This document shows, one piece after another, positions 17,065 through 26,285 of a stretch of DNA of 64,000 nucleotides. The stretch covers positions 1,020,865 through 1,084,864 of the forward strand of contig NZ_CP139303.1 in NCBI RefSeq assembly GCF_034092465.1, written 5' to 3'. Position 1 is the stretch's first letter; each line of letters starts with the position of its first letter. A program made the position numbers and the translations under genes. The stretch comes from Prochlorococcus sp. MIT 1223 (GTDB lineage: Bacteria; Cyanobacteriota; Cyanobacteriia; PCC-6307; Cyanobiaceae). The notes below the pieces were generated by a model that ran no database searches, had not been told where the DNA came from, and saw only the letters and a program-made list of their open reading frames with translations.

Positions 17065-17772
17065 CTAGCCTATTGCAAGTGGATTCAATTGATCAAAAAG
17101 ATCTTGACCTGATGACCATGGACCAATTCGCCCCTCTTCCATTATGGCCGCTTGAAAGCAATGCAAAAGCTCATCTAGTCGATGTGTTATCCATAAAGCA
17201 GTAATGGGGTCTTCAGAGCGCCTACAAAGCCTTGAAACGATTTCCAAAACAGATCGTTGACTTATTGGATCTAATAAAGCAGTTGGCTCATCAAGAAGAA
17301 GCAAGTTCGACTCACTAACTAGAGCACCTGCTAAAGCAAGTCGCTGTTTTTGTCCGCCGCTAAGTGTATGAATAGGACGAGTTTCCATTCCACTCATACC
17401 CACACAATCAAGAGCTTCATTTATTTTTAAACTTATTTGTTTTTCGGTTAATCCTCGAGGGATATTCAACAATAAATCACTTTGGCATGTTGGCAAAAGC
17501 AAATGATGGTCTGGATTTTGGAACATCAAAAAAGGTTTTAGTTTACAAATAAACTCGCCGCTATTCTGCTTTAGCATCCCATTTAACAATCTGAACAAAG
17601 TACTCTTTCCACTGCCATTCTTCCCAACGATCATCCATAATCCAGGCTTAGAAATAGAAAAGCTACATTCATTAAGAACTTGTTTTCCGTCTGGCCAGCT
17701 AAAAGAAATCTTGTCCAAATAGATATTGGAAGAATTAATTAAAGTGGTTGTTGGAATCTTTTTGACAGTCAC
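17065..17772 (-). CDS. ABC transporter ATP-binding protein
   Basis: This 235-residue ATPase has Walker A VGKNGSGKST (about residues 53-62), a Q-loop in LMFQNPDHHLLLP, signature LSGGQKQRLALAGAL, Walker B NLLLLDEPTALLD and the switch His in LWITHRLDEL. The Q-loop with NPDHH and the overall form resemble the ATPases of energy-coupling-factor and cobalt/biotin-type importers. No permease gene is adjacent, so the partner and substrate are unknown. It lies directly after the UPF0367 gene, with no gap, and they are probably cotranscribed. Confidence 0.85.
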   Translation of the reverse strand: MTVKKIPTTTLINSSNIYLDKISFSWPDGKQVLNECSFSISKPGLWMIVGKNGSGKSTLFRLLNGMLKQNSGEFICKLKPFLMFQNPDHHLLLPTCQSDLLLNIPRGLTEKQISLKINEALDCVGMSGMETRPIHTLSGGQKQRLALAGALVSESNLLLLDEPTALLDPISQRSVLEIVSRLCRRSEDPITALWITHRLDELLHCFQAAIMEEGRIGPWSSGQDLFDQLNPLAIG

Positions 17773-18039
17773 TCATTCATCCTCGAAAGAAAATCCAGGC
17801 CTCTTAGTTCCAGCAACTAAAGCAGTTTTTTCATAAATTTGTACTGCCATAATTTCACTGCATAAAACAGCAATCTTTTTTTCTTCAACTTGATCACAAG
17901 TCAATTCCAACAAAGATGGCTGCCCCTTTGCCATAGACTCTCGAACGTGGTTATAAAGAGATTGAGCATTTTTTAGCTCTTTACGTTGAACCGACATTGG
18001 GAATGGGCTCAACTTGAGTGTCAATTCAATAATGTACAC
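17773..18039 (-). CDS. UPF0367 family protein
   Basis: This 88-residue protein contains [33 protein letters not shown] and ends near [11 protein letters not shown]. This pattern is that of the UPF0367 family, which is conserved in cyanobacteria and has no established function. There is no membrane segment or signal peptide. It lies immediately upstream of the ABC ATPase gene, and is divergent from the cysteine synthase gene. Confidence 0.8.
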   Translation of the reverse strand: MYIIELTLKLSPFPMSVQRKELKNAQSLYNHVRESMAKGQPSLLELTCDQVEEKKIAVLCSEIMAVQIYEKTALVAGTKRPGFSFEDE

Positions 18040-18118
18040 AGTTTCTTTTGCATAATTACTCCATTCTTACAACTCTATTTCCTTAGACAGCTATACGGTC
18101 AACTTCTCAAAATCATCG

Positions 18119-19087
18119 ATGCCTATTGCTCCTGACATAACTGCTCTAGTTGGGCAGACTCCTTTGGTTCGAATGAATCGTTTGCCAAAAAAATATTCCT
18201 GCCATGCCGAGTTACTTGCGAAATTAGAAAGTTTTAACCCAACTGCATCTGTAAAAGATCGCATTGCTGGAGCAATGGTTCAATCTGCTGAAGAAGATGG
18301 CATTATTCAACCAGGGGAAACTGTATTAATAGAACCCACTAGTGGAAATACAGGAATAGCTCTGGCAATGGTTGCTGCAGCTAAAGGCTATCGATTAATT
18401 TTGACTATGCCGGATACCATGAGTACAGAGAGAAGGTCAATCCTGAGAGCGTATGGCGCAGAGCTACAACTAACTCCTGGCAATGAAGGAATTCAAGGTG
18501 CCATTAAATTAGCTACTGAATTAGTTAGTACTATTCCCAAAGCGTATCTTCTTCAACAATTTGACAATCAGTCCAACCCAGACATACATGAAAAAACTAC
18601 TGCTCAAGAAATATGGAGTGATTGCGAAGGGAAATTAGATGGTCTTATATGTGGAGTTGGAACTGGAGGAACGATTACTGGTTGTGCAAGAGTTTTAAAA
18701 CAAAGAATTCCTGAAATTCAAATCTATGCAGTTGAACCGGCACAAAGTCCGGTCCTTTCAGGAGGCAAAGCCGGTGCTCATAATATTCAAGGAATTGGGG
18801 CTGGATTTGTGCCTAATGTTCTTGATACTAACTTAATAAATGAAGTTATTAAAATTGAAGACTCCGAAGCCATGGAAGTTGGAAGACTCCTTGCTAGAGA
18901 AGAAGGTCTTTTAAGTGGAATAAGTAGTGGAGCAGCTGTAGCTGCCGCCTTAAAAATTGGATCAAGGCCTGAAATGATTCATAAAAGAATAGTGGTTGTC
19001 TTACCTAGCTTTGGAGAGAGATATCTTTCAACAGCGATGTTTAATTCAATTTCATCGATGCAGGCTCGCAAAGATGGATATCTCTAG
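18119..19087 (+). CDS. cysK: Cysteine synthase A (O-acetylserine sulfhydrylase)
   Basis: This 322-residue PLP enzyme makes cysteine from O-acetylserine and sulfide. The Lys that binds PLP is in [12 protein letters not shown] (Lys46 or nearby), the substrate loop is [11 protein letters not shown], and the phosphate-binding loop is [23 protein letters not shown] closes the active site. Length and motifs fit CysK/CysM; the TSGNTG and GTGGT pattern favours CysK. Together with cysH at 53 kb it belongs to sulfate assimilation. Confidence 0.95.
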   Translation: MPIAPDITALVGQTPLVRMNRLPKKYSCHAELLAKLESFNPTASVKDRIAGAMVQSAEEDGIIQPGETVLIEPTSGNTGIALAMVAAAKGYRLILTMPDTMSTERRSILRAYGAELQLTPGNEGIQGAIKLATELVSTIPKAYLLQQFDNQSNPDIHEKTTAQEIWSDCEGKLDGLICGVGTGGTITGCARVLKQRIPEIQIYAVEPAQSPVLSGGKAGAHNIQGIGAGFVPNVLDTNLINEVIKIEDSEAMEVGRLLAREEGLLSGISSGAAVAAALKIGSRPEMIHKRIVVVLPSFGERYLSTAMFNSISSMQARKDGYL

Positions 19088-19106
19088 TATTTAATTTATT
19101 CAAAAT

Positions 19107-19805
19107 ATGCAAATAGATCCTTACAAAGTTCTCGGAGTAAATGAAGACTCAAGCTTTTCAGAGATCAAATTAGCTTATAGGCTATTAGTTAAAAAACACC
19201 ATCCAGATGCGGGCGGGAATGAAACAAGAATTATAGAGCTCAATGCAGCTTGGGAAATTTTAAGAAGCTCTGAAAGAAGAGATGCTTTTAATGTTAATTA
19301 TAAAAACAAAAATTCTTTATTTAAGAAAAGAAAAGCAAGAGAAGAAAGAAATATTCAAGCAAGTGATTTTGTTAAGTCAGTACATCAAAAAGTAGCTGAT
19401 GAAGAAAGCGAGGTAATGCTATGGATACAAAATATATTTAAGCCTATAGATCAAATAATCGGTCAAATAATCAATTCATTTCCAAAGAAAATAAAAGAGC
19501 TTTCAGCAGATCCATATGATGATGTATTAATGGAATCTTTCTGTGAATACTTAAGTAAAAGTCAAAATAAAATAAAAAAAGTTTTAAATATATATCAAAC
19601 CAAATCTACTCCTAAGCCTGCTAAAGAATTAGCTCTAAGTCTTTACCATTGCTTCTCACAAGTAGAAGACGCTTTAAATGAACTAGAGCTTTATACAAAT
19701 GGTTATGTTGATAATTACCTGCATGATGGCAATGAAATGATTCGAAAAGCCAAAAAACAAAGACTAGTTCTTAAAGAAAATCTAAAAGTGATTCTAGGTT
19801 CTTAA
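19107..19805 (+). CDS. J-domain (DnaJ-like) protein
   Basis: This 232-residue protein has a J domain at residues 3-65 (YKVLGVNEDSSFSEIKLAYR, HHPDAGG with the HPD tripeptide, and AAWEILRSSERRDAFN). There is no G/F region, no zinc finger and no DnaJ substrate domain. The remainder (about 75-232) is Lys/Glu-rich and mostly helical, and is of unknown function. It would be expected to recruit Hsp70 (DnaK) to a specific client. It is 19 bp after cysK and converges on ndhO. Confidence 0.88.
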   Translation: MQIDPYKVLGVNEDSSFSEIKLAYRLLVKKHHPDAGGNETRIIELNAAWEILRSSERRDAFNVNYKNKNSLFKKRKAREERNIQASDFVKSVHQKVADEESEVMLWIQNIFKPIDQIIGQIINSFPKKIKELSADPYDDVLMESFCEYLSKSQNKIKKVLNIYQTKSTPKPAKELALSLYHCFSQVEDALNELELYTNGYVDNYLHDGNEMIRKAKKQRLVLKENLKVILGS

Positions 19806-19807
19806 GT

Positions 19808-20065
19808 TTATTCTGAACTCACCCATTCTTCTAATTGATCACTTCTTAGCCATACATCTGGAACTGGCCTCCGCCATCTAACTTGGCAATATTCATTTTT
19901 AACTAAAAGTAATTCTCCTGGTCCTTCAAATATATATTCAGGTAAAGAGGTATCACTGGCCAAAGCTTCCAAACTATTTTCATAAGCTTGGCGATTAACT
20001 TTTATCAAATCCCCTTTACGAAATTTTTTTTGAATTTTTGGAGAAACTTCAGGCTCAGTCATCAA
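19808..20065 (-). CDS. ndhO: NAD(P)H-quinone oxidoreductase subunit O
   Basis: This 85-residue protein shows FRKGDLIKVNRQAYENSLEA, YIFEGPGELLLVK and CQVRWRRPVPDVWLR, the characteristic NdhO sequence. NdhO is a small peripheral subunit of the cyanobacterial NDH-1 complex, which works in respiration, cyclic electron flow and CO2 uptake. It stands alone, converging with the J-domain gene (2 bp between stops). Confidence 0.92.
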   Translation of the reverse strand: MMTEPEVSPKIQKKFRKGDLIKVNRQAYENSLEALASDTSLPEYIFEGPGELLLVKNEYCQVRWRRPVPDVWLRSDQLEEWVSSE

Positions 20066-20173
20066 AATACTATCTATGTGTCTAAGATTAGATCATTTTT
20101 TTCATTTCATAGTGGTTCACAAAGCAAAGAAAAATTATCTAGCCTTAAATTGAGGTAATTTCTAACTTATTTC

Positions 20174-21103
20174 ATGCGCCTTCTTCTTGTTGGCTGCTCG
20201 GGTTTTATCGGTCGTGAATTAATTCCTCATTTATTAAAATCAGGTTATCTTCTCACGGTCATAAGCCGCAAAGCACCTAAAAAATACCCCAAAAGCATTG
20301 ACACAACAAAATTAAATCATCTCCAACTTGATCCAGCTGAGCTTATAAATTGGGAACAAGACAAACTGCTATGCGCTCTTAAAGAAGCTAACGGAGTAAT
20401 TAATTTAGCTGGGGAACCAATTGCCAATAAACGCTGGACAGAAGAGCAATGTAAAAAAATAGAACAAAGTCGACTGATAACAACAAAAGGTTTGGTTAAT
20501 GCAATGTCCCAAATAAACAAACCTCCTGAGATTCTTATAAATGCTTCAGCTATAGGGTTTTATGGAACTAGTCAAAATAAAATTTTTACAGAAAAAAGTT
20601 CTCAGGGAGATGATTTTCTTGCAAGCCTTTGCTCAAAATGGGAACAAATCTCTAGAGGATGTCCACAACAAACAAGACTAGTTCTAATTCGTATTGGAAT
20701 AGTTCTTGGAAGAGATGGGGGCGCGCTAGGAAAAATGCTTCCTATTTTTCGAGCAGGCTTCGGTGGACCTATAGGGAATGGCAATCAATGGATGAGCTGG
20801 ATACATAGAAAAGATTTATGTCAAATTATAGAAAAATCTCTAAGAAATAAAAAATGGGAAGGAGTAATTAATGCTGTATCCCCAAACCCTGCACAAATGT
20901 CACTCTTCTCGCAAACTTTGGGAGAAGTTTTAGGTAGACCATCATTACTACCATTACCAGCTCCATTATTAAAACTGCTTTTAGGAGATGGCGCAAAAGT
21001 TGTTTTAGAAGGTCAAAAAGTAATCCCTGAAAGACTTATGAAAATGAATTTTGAATATAAATACCCTGAACTTAAGCAAGCTTTGGAAAATCTGACTGAA
21101 TGA
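20174..21103 (+). CDS. TIGR01777-type SDR family epimerase-like protein
   Basis: This 309-residue protein starts MRLLLVGCSGFIGRELIPHL, an NAD(P)-binding Rossmann motif, and has INLAGEPIANKRWTEEQ, NASAIGFYG, IRIGIVLGRDGGAL and WMSWIHRKDL, which are diagnostic of the TIGR01777/SDR39U1 group (E. coli YfcH type). A DUF1731-like C-terminal end is present (PAPLLKLLLGDGAKVVLEGQKVIPERL read in parts). The substrate is not established; older cyanobacterial annotation calls it a cell-division inhibitor, which is weakly founded. Confidence 0.88.
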   Translation: MRLLLVGCSGFIGRELIPHLLKSGYLLTVISRKAPKKYPKSIDTTKLNHLQLDPAELINWEQDKLLCALKEANGVINLAGEPIANKRWTEEQCKKIEQSRLITTKGLVNAMSQINKPPEILINASAIGFYGTSQNKIFTEKSSQGDDFLASLCSKWEQISRGCPQQTRLVLIRIGIVLGRDGGALGKMLPIFRAGFGGPIGNGNQWMSWIHRKDLCQIIEKSLRNKKWEGVINAVSPNPAQMSLFSQTLGEVLGRPSLLPLPAPLLKLLLGDGAKVVLEGQKVIPERLMKMNFEYKYPELKQALENLTE

Positions 21104-21118
21104 CAATCAATGATGTAA

Positions 21119-21538
21119 TTAACAAGAAAGCCACTTTTTAATTTTTATTAAAGCATCCCAATCAGGTTTCCTAGTTAAGCCATCTTCAATTGAAATTTTT
21201 AATTCTTTTTCCAATTCAGGCATTACCAATAAAGCTCTTTTAACTAATTCAATATGATCTCTAACACCCTTTGACTGAGTTTCAAGAAGGGCCAAGCTTA
21301 AATTAATTCTTGCTTGAGGATCTTGTGCGTTTAATTTAACGGCAATACGTGCTGACCTCAAACCATTTTCGTGTTGATTGCACAATAACTGAAGCCAAGA
21401 TAAACAAGTCCAACCTGCAGAATTATTTGGGAAGGTATTTACTATCTCCTCAAAATCATTTATTAATTCTTTAGCTTCAACCCCATCTTTATAACGATTC
21501 ATAGCTTTTTCAAAAAGACTTTCTTCAGAGAGTTGCAT
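21119..21538 (-). CDS. TPR-like helical protein, function unknown
   Basis: This 139-residue protein reads as pairs of helices with TPR-like features (NSAGWTCLSWLQLLCNQHEN, ARINLSLALLETQSKG). It has no signal peptide or membrane span. It sits on the minus strand between the SDR gene and the Fe-S carrier gene, 51 bp downstream of the latter. Conserved helix-repeat proteins of this size occur in picocyanobacteria, but no function is known to me. Confidence 0.7.
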   Translation of the reverse strand: MQLSEESLFEKAMNRYKDGVEAKELINDFEEIVNTFPNNSAGWTCLSWLQLLCNQHENGLRSARIAVKLNAQDPQARINLSLALLETQSKGVRDHIELVKRALLVMPELEKELKISIEDGLTRKPDWDALIKIKKWLSC

Positions 21539-21589
21539 AAGAAAAATAAAGTTTTAGTTGATTTTTAATTGAGTTTCTATGTCATGCAT

Positions 21590-21988
21590 TTATACAGAAA
21601 AAGAACTACCACATCCACAAGTTTGACTTGCATTAGGATTTGTAAAATTAAACCCTCCTCCAATTAATGCTGTACTAAAATCCAATTGCATTCCGTAAAT
21701 ATATAAGAGGCTTTTAGGATCACAAATCACCCTGAATTTCCCACCACCTGGAGAAGAATAATGATATATTTCATCCTTTTCTTCAATCTCAGATGATGTT
21801 ACAAAATCCATCGTGTAACTCATCCCACTACATCCTCCAGATCTAACGCCAACTCTTAAAAGTTTATTTTCTCCTTGCTCTTTGCATAAACGAGCTAATT
21901 GTTCCATTGCCGGACCAGTGATAAGAATCCCCTTACCATCCTTAGCTGAATGAGTAGCAACAGAGTTCTCAGGACTAGACATAGTCAT
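21590..21988 (-). CDS. A-type Fe-S carrier (IscA/SufA/HesB family)
   Basis: This 132-residue protein has the three Cys of A-type carriers: one in GVRSGGCSGMSYTMDF and two in the C-terminal TCGCGSSFSV. These ligate an Fe-S cluster or iron for delivery to target proteins. The N-terminus of about 25 residues is a variable extension; starts at residues 1 or 3 are both possible. It is divergent from zds across 87 bp, an arrangement seen in cyanobacteria. Confidence 0.93.
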   Translation of the reverse strand: MTMSSPENSVATHSAKDGKGILITGPAMEQLARLCKEQGENKLLRVGVRSGGCSGMSYTMDFVTSSEIEEKDEIYHYSSPGGGKFRVICDPKSLLYIYGMQLDFSTALIGGGFNFTNPNASQTCGCGSSFSV

Positions 21989-22075
21989 TTTGCTTTAGCA
22001 TAAAAATACTCTATGAAATAAATCTAGATTTTGTAGTAAACAAAATTCTATCTCTTAATTTTATAGAGTTATTAG

Positions 22076-23560
22076 ATGAGTTGTTTCACGAAACCATTGA
22101 AGATTGCAATAGTAGGTTCTGGTCTAGCAGGTCTCACTGCAGCAGTAGATCTAGTTGATGCTGGACATCAGGTTGATCTTTATGAATCAAAACCCTTTGT
22201 GGGAGGGAAAGTAGGGAGCTGGGAAGATTCAGAAGGAAACCATATTGAAATGGGCTTGCATGTCTTCTTTTTCAATTATGCAAATCTTTTTGCACTCATG
22301 CACAAAGTTGGTGCCATTGAAAACCTACTTCCAAAGGATCACACACATTTATTTGTTAATACTGGGGGAGATGTCAGATCTCTAGACTTTAGATTTGCAC
22401 TTGGGGCTCCTTTTAACGGCCTAAAAGCGTTTTTCACAACGCCTCAGCTCAACTGGGTAGATAAGATTCGAAACGCTCTCGCATTAGGTACAAGCCCAAT
22501 AGTAAGAGGTCTGGTTGATTATGAAGGTGCAATGAAAACAATTAGGGAACTAGATTCTATAAGCTTTGAAAAATGGTTTCTCAGTCATGGTGGCAGTAAA
22601 AATAGTATTGAAAAAATGTGGAACCCCATTGCCTATGCATTGGGTTTTATAGATTGCGAAGCAATATCAGCTCGATGCATGCTTACCATATTTATGATGT
22701 TTGCTTCTAAAACAGAAGCTTCAAAATTAAACCTTCTAAAAGGCTCTCCTCATAAGTGGCTTACTAAACCAATATTAAAATATATAGAATCAAAAGGAGG
22801 CAAACTTCATCTAAATCATAGTGTTAAAAAAATTCTTTTTGAAAAGAATACGAATCACACAGAAATTACTGGTTTAACTCTAAATACAAGTGAAGGCTCT
22901 GTAGTTATCAAAGCCGATAAATATTTGGCTGCATGTGATGTTCCAGGTATTAAAAGATTAATCCCAAGTGAATGGAAGTGTTACCCTGAGTTTGCCTCAA
23001 TCTATAAATTAGATGCCGTTCCAGTTGCTACTGTTCAACTTCGATACGATGGCTGGGTAACTGAACTTAAAGATAAATCAGCACAGCAAAATCTTCAAAC
23101 TCCTTCTGGATTAAACAATTTGTTATATACAGCAGATGCAGATTTCAGTTGTTTTGCAGATTTAGCTTTAGCTAGTCCAGAAGATTATTTCAAGAAAGGC
23201 ATGGGTTCTTTACTCCAATGTGTTCTGACTCCAGGTGATCCATGGATAACTGAAGATGTGGCTAAGATTATTCAACATACTGACTCTCAAGTTAGAAAAC
23301 TTTTTCCTTCTTCAAAAGAATTAAAGTTAATCTGGAGTAACGTAGTCAAAGTTTCACATTCACTATATAGAGAGTCACCAGGTATGGATATATTTAGACC
23401 TTCACAAAAAACACCAATAAATAATTTTTTTCTGGCTGGTAGTTATACACAACAAGATTATATTGACTCGATGGAAGGTGCAACAATGAGTGGACATCTA
23501 GCAGCCTCAGCAATACTTAATAGAGAAATAAAATTACAAAAAAATTCTCAGGTGTCCTAA
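22076..23560 (+). CDS. zds: Zeta-carotene desaturase
   Basis: This 494-residue FAD enzyme has the dinucleotide-binding motif [23 protein letters not shown] at residues 9-31 (read in parts) followed by [17 protein letters not shown], the plant-type phytoene/zeta-carotene desaturase pattern. [14 protein letters not shown] and the C-terminal motif [19 protein letters not shown] are typical of ZDS (CrtQ). It converts zeta-carotene to lycopene. The SRPBCC gene begins 1 bp after its stop, so they are likely cotranscribed. Confidence 0.95.
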   Translation: MSCFTKPLKIAIVGSGLAGLTAAVDLVDAGHQVDLYESKPFVGGKVGSWEDSEGNHIEMGLHVFFFNYANLFALMHKVGAIENLLPKDHTHLFVNTGGDVRSLDFRFALGAPFNGLKAFFTTPQLNWVDKIRNALALGTSPIVRGLVDYEGAMKTIRELDSISFEKWFLSHGGSKNSIEKMWNPIAYALGFIDCEAISARCMLTIFMMFASKTEASKLNLLKGSPHKWLTKPILKYIESKGGKLHLNHSVKKILFEKNTNHTEITGLTLNTSEGSVVIKADKYLAACDVPGIKRLIPSEWKCYPEFASIYKLDAVPVATVQLRYDGWVTELKDKSAQQNLQTPSGLNNLLYTADADFSCFADLALASPEDYFKKGMGSLLQCVLTPGDPWITEDVAKIIQHTDSQVRKLFPSSKELKLIWSNVVKVSHSLYRESPGMDIFRPSQKTPINNFFLAGSYTQQDYIDSMEGATMSGHLAASAILNREIKLQKNSQVS

Positions 23561-23561
23561 A

Positions 23562-24020
23562 ATGGGTAAATGGCTTGAACATACAGTAACTAGTAATATT
23601 AATGCTCCTGTTACAGAAGTATGGAAAGTATGGAGTGATCTTGACTCAATGCCTCTTTGGATGACTTGGATTGAATCAGTTAAAACAGTTGATCAAGAAA
23701 CTAATACGCTTCCTGACCTAACCGAATGGACACTAGCTGCTAATGGGTTTCGTTTTAAATGGCAAGCGCAAATAAGTGAGCGAATAGAAGCACAAAAATT
23801 AAAATGGGAATCAGTAGGTGGACTTCCAACAAAAGGTTGTGTTCGATTCTACGAGGAAGGAGAAAAAACAATTGTTAGATTAACTATCTCGTATGAGCTA
23901 CCAAAAATATTGGCAAGAATAATGGAAGAAAATATTTTAGGGAAGATGGTTACAAATGAACTGCAAATAAATCTAGATAGATTTAAAAGTTTGGTCGAGC
24001 AAAGAGTAAATAACACATGA
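23562..24020 (+). CDS. SRPBCC (START-like) family protein
   Basis: This 152-residue protein has the SRPBCC cyclase/dehydrase pattern (INAPVTEVWKVWSDLDSMPLW, then MTWIESV and a long beta-sheet region with VGGLPTKGCVRFYEEG). The fold makes a hydrophobic pocket for lipids or pigments. It directly follows zds, which suggests a role linked to carotenoids or membranes, but no activity has been shown from sequence. Confidence 0.85.
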   Translation: MGKWLEHTVTSNINAPVTEVWKVWSDLDSMPLWMTWIESVKTVDQETNTLPDLTEWTLAANGFRFKWQAQISERIEAQKLKWESVGGLPTKGCVRFYEEGEKTIVRLTISYELPKILARIMEENILGKMVTNELQINLDRFKSLVEQRVNNT

Positions 24021-24045
24021 ATTAGTAGACTTAATTATTTAACAT

Positions 24046-24837
24046 TTAGAAAATCTTTATGCAAGCTTTGATCAAGCCATTCATATCATGTGGAATTGCT
24101 TCTATATCTACTCTTTTAAAATATTTTTGACAACTTTTGGTTGTTTGAGGTCCAATTGATAGAAGTTTTATTTCTCCTAACTTGAATTCTAATTCTTCAC
24201 CAAAATATCTTTTTAATAATGTATAACAATGAGAAACAATTTTACTACTTGTAAAAGTAATTGCATCTATTTTATTTTCATTGAAAGCATCAATAGTTAT
24301 TTGAGGAATAGTCTTTGGACAACTAGTTTCATAAGCAGCGACTTCAACGACATGGGAACCAGAAGAAGCAAAAGCTTCTGCCAACACAGTCCTACCTCCG
24401 CTTTGAACTCTTGGAATAAGCATTTTCAATCCAGCACCAGATACAGGGAAGTGAGTTATCAAGCTATCGGCATTAAAATCTGGTGGAACAAAATCAATTG
24501 CAATATCTAATTGCTTTAAAAAATCAGAAGTTTTACGACCTACAGCTGCAATTTTTAAATGTTTTTTTTTATCTTTAAGAGACATATTCTTAAGAGCTAG
24601 TCTTTGTTCAACTGCATTTACTCCATTAACACTAGAAAAAATTATCCAATGAAAAGTATCAAGTTCATCAAGTGCTCCATCTAAATGTCCAAATTCATCA
24701 GGGGGTCCAATAATAAGAGCAGGGAGTTCAAAAACATTAGCGCCAAAGCTTTCAAAAAGTTTTTTAGAAGAGCCTAATTGATTTGCAGATCTAGTAAGAA
24801 GAATTGATCTTCCTGATAAAGGTAAATAATTTGCCAT
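24046..24837 (-). CDS. hemD: Uroporphyrinogen-III synthase
   Basis: This 263-residue protein matches HemD: GRSILLTRSANQLGSSKKLF at the N-terminus, LDTFHWIIFSSVNGVNAV, and DAITFTSSKIVSHCYTLL, with SIGPQTTKSCQKYF near the end. HemD closes and flips hydroxymethylbilane to uroporphyrinogen III for haem, chlorophyll and cobalamin. HemD sequences vary greatly, so identification rests on these short blocks and the length. It converges with the SRPBCC gene. Confidence 0.9.
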   Translation of the reverse strand: MANYLPLSGRSILLTRSANQLGSSKKLFESFGANVFELPALIIGPPDEFGHLDGALDELDTFHWIIFSSVNGVNAVEQRLALKNMSLKDKKKHLKIAAVGRKTSDFLKQLDIAIDFVPPDFNADSLITHFPVSGAGLKMLIPRVQSGGRTVLAEAFASSGSHVVEVAAYETSCPKTIPQITIDAFNENKIDAITFTSSKIVSHCYTLLKRYFGEELEFKLGEIKLLSIGPQTTKSCQKYFKRVDIEAIPHDMNGLIKACIKIF

Positions 24838-24900
24838 ACTTTATATTATATAAAGCATAGGTTTTGTAGAGCAAGATATATTTATTTAAAAAATCGTTTG

Positions 24901-25299
24901 CTATAAATCTTGATTTAATTCACTAGAAGAATCATCTTTATTCTTACGTTTTCTCTGTAATTCATCTAAAAGACCTAAAACAGAAGTACCTTTTTCAATT
25001 CCTTTATCTAACTTAAAAACTATCTCAGGAGCCCTTCTCATCTTTAGCCTTCTGGCTAATTCTCCTTTTAGAAAACCTGATGAATTCTCTAATCCTGCAA
25101 AAACATCCTCTTTTAAGCTATCAGCCCCAAAAAGACTTACAAATATTCTACAATGCTGCAAATCATTAGAGACTTGTACTCCTGTAATAGTGACAATACT
25201 TGTTGCAATCTTTGGATCAATTAAACCCTGCATTATTAGCTGACTGACTTCTTTTCTAATGAGCGAAGAAAACTTTTCAACACGTCTTGAATTGGCCAT
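24901..25299 (-). CDS. rbfA: Ribosome-binding factor A
   Basis: This 132-residue KH-like protein has [40 protein letters not shown] and [18 protein letters not shown], all typical of RbfA, which matures the 16S rRNA 5' end in the 30S subunit. A Lys/Glu/Ser-rich tail of about 20 residues is added. It lies 9 bp downstream of the DUF751 gene on the same strand. Confidence 0.94.
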   Translation of the reverse strand: MANSRRVEKFSSLIRKEVSQLIMQGLIDPKIATSIVTITGVQVSNDLQHCRIFVSLFGADSLKEDVFAGLENSSGFLKGELARRLKMRRAPEIVFKLDKGIEKGTSVLGLLDELQRKRKNKDDSSSELNQDL

Positions 25300-25308
25300 T
25301 TTTTAATC

Positions 25309-25509
25309 TTAGTAAATGGGAAAAATCATTGCTCTTAAAAGAAAAATAAGTGTAATCATTCCACTAATCAATGCTCCAATTAATGCAATGGCTGTAATTG
25401 GATTACTACTTCTCCTAATTAAAGGCTCTAGAGCAGCAGTAAATACTCCAAGAATAATTGTTATTAAATATTTAGGATAACGCGAAACATTAGAAAAAAA
25501 CTCTCCCAT
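25309..25509 (-). CDS. DUF751-type small membrane protein
   Basis: This 66-residue protein begins MGEFFSNVSRYPKYL and has two hydrophobic segments (about residues 14-30 and 41-62) with a basic stretch between. This layout is that of the DUF751 family, conserved in cyanobacteria and without a known role. The frame could start at a GTG 12 bp upstream (25521), but an AGAGG sequence sits about 10 bases before the ATG, so the ATG is preferred. It is followed by rbfA. Confidence 0.78.
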   Translation of the reverse strand: MGEFFSNVSRYPKYLITIILGVFTAALEPLIRRSSNPITAIALIGALISGMITLIFLLRAMIFPIY

Positions 25510-25568
25510 TTTGATCTGCACCTCTTAACTTTAATAGCTACTCTTCCTATTCCATAAGGAAGATCTCG

Positions 25569-26285
25569 ATGCTGGAACTCAATCAATTTCGCCATTCACC
25601 ATTCTGCCTTAAGGTCAGAATGGTTTTAGAGGCAAAGAATCTCAGTTACAGATTAGTTGAGATCACTCCAGGGATAGGGCAAGTATCAATCTTTAGGTTA
25701 TCTGGTCAAAGGCAATTACCTCTTTTAATTGATGGAAGCGATGTAATACATGATTCCAGTGCAATAATTCGACATCTTAACGAAATAAGTCCTGAACCAA
25801 ATCTTATTCCGAAGGACTCAAATCAAGCATCCATAGCATTCCTAATTGAAGATTGGGCAGATACAACGATGGCTAAAGGTTGCAAAAAGGCACTGATTAA
25901 AGCTGCAGCAAATGATTCTCAACTACGCATGGCTTTACTGCCAGAAGAAGTTCCTTCGTCCTATCGCAAAATTATTGGAGAGTTACCAAATAGTATTTTG
26001 AATAAATTTTCAGAATTTGCGACTACCGATATCAATTCAGAACTACTTGCAAGTCTGGAGCAATTAACAAATTTAATTAAATCAAAAAAGTGGATTGTAG
26101 GGAATAAAATTAGCTTTGCAGATATAGCTGTTGCCGCACAATTATCTCTTTTAAAATTTCCAAAGTCTGCGGGCAAAGAATTAGCTGGCAAAGGTTGTCC
26201 AGAGTTCATGGACCATCCAAAATTAACTGATCTTTTTGATTGGCGAGATCAACTAGAGACTTCTTTGATGGAAGTTGCTCAGTAG
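25569..26285 (+). CDS. Glutathione S-transferase family protein
   Basis: This 238-residue protein has a thioredoxin-like N-terminal domain (LNQFRHSPFCLKVRMVLEAK; then SGQRQLPLLIDGSDVIHDSSAII with the cis-Pro and Ser of the glutathione site) and a helical C-terminal domain. The redox site is SPFC, so only one Cys remains. Substrate cannot be inferred. The last 80 bp overlap the 3' end of the oppositely oriented neighbour. Confidence 0.85.
   Translation: MLELNQFRHSPFCLKVRMVLEAKNLSYRLVEITPGIGQVSIFRLSGQRQLPLLIDGSDVIHDSSAIIRHLNEISPEPNLIPKDSNQASIAFLIEDWADTTMAKGCKKALIKAAANDSQLRMALLPEEVPSSYRKIIGELPNSILNKFSEFATTDINSELLASLEQLTNLIKSKKWIVGNKISFADIAVAAQLSLLKFPKSAGKELAGKGCPEFMDHPKLTDLFDWRDQLETSLMEVAQ

Noticed and set aside
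24839-24855. ctttata-tta-tataaag inverted repeat upstream of hemD
   Set aside because: It is purely AT-rich and short, as expected of a promoter region by chance.
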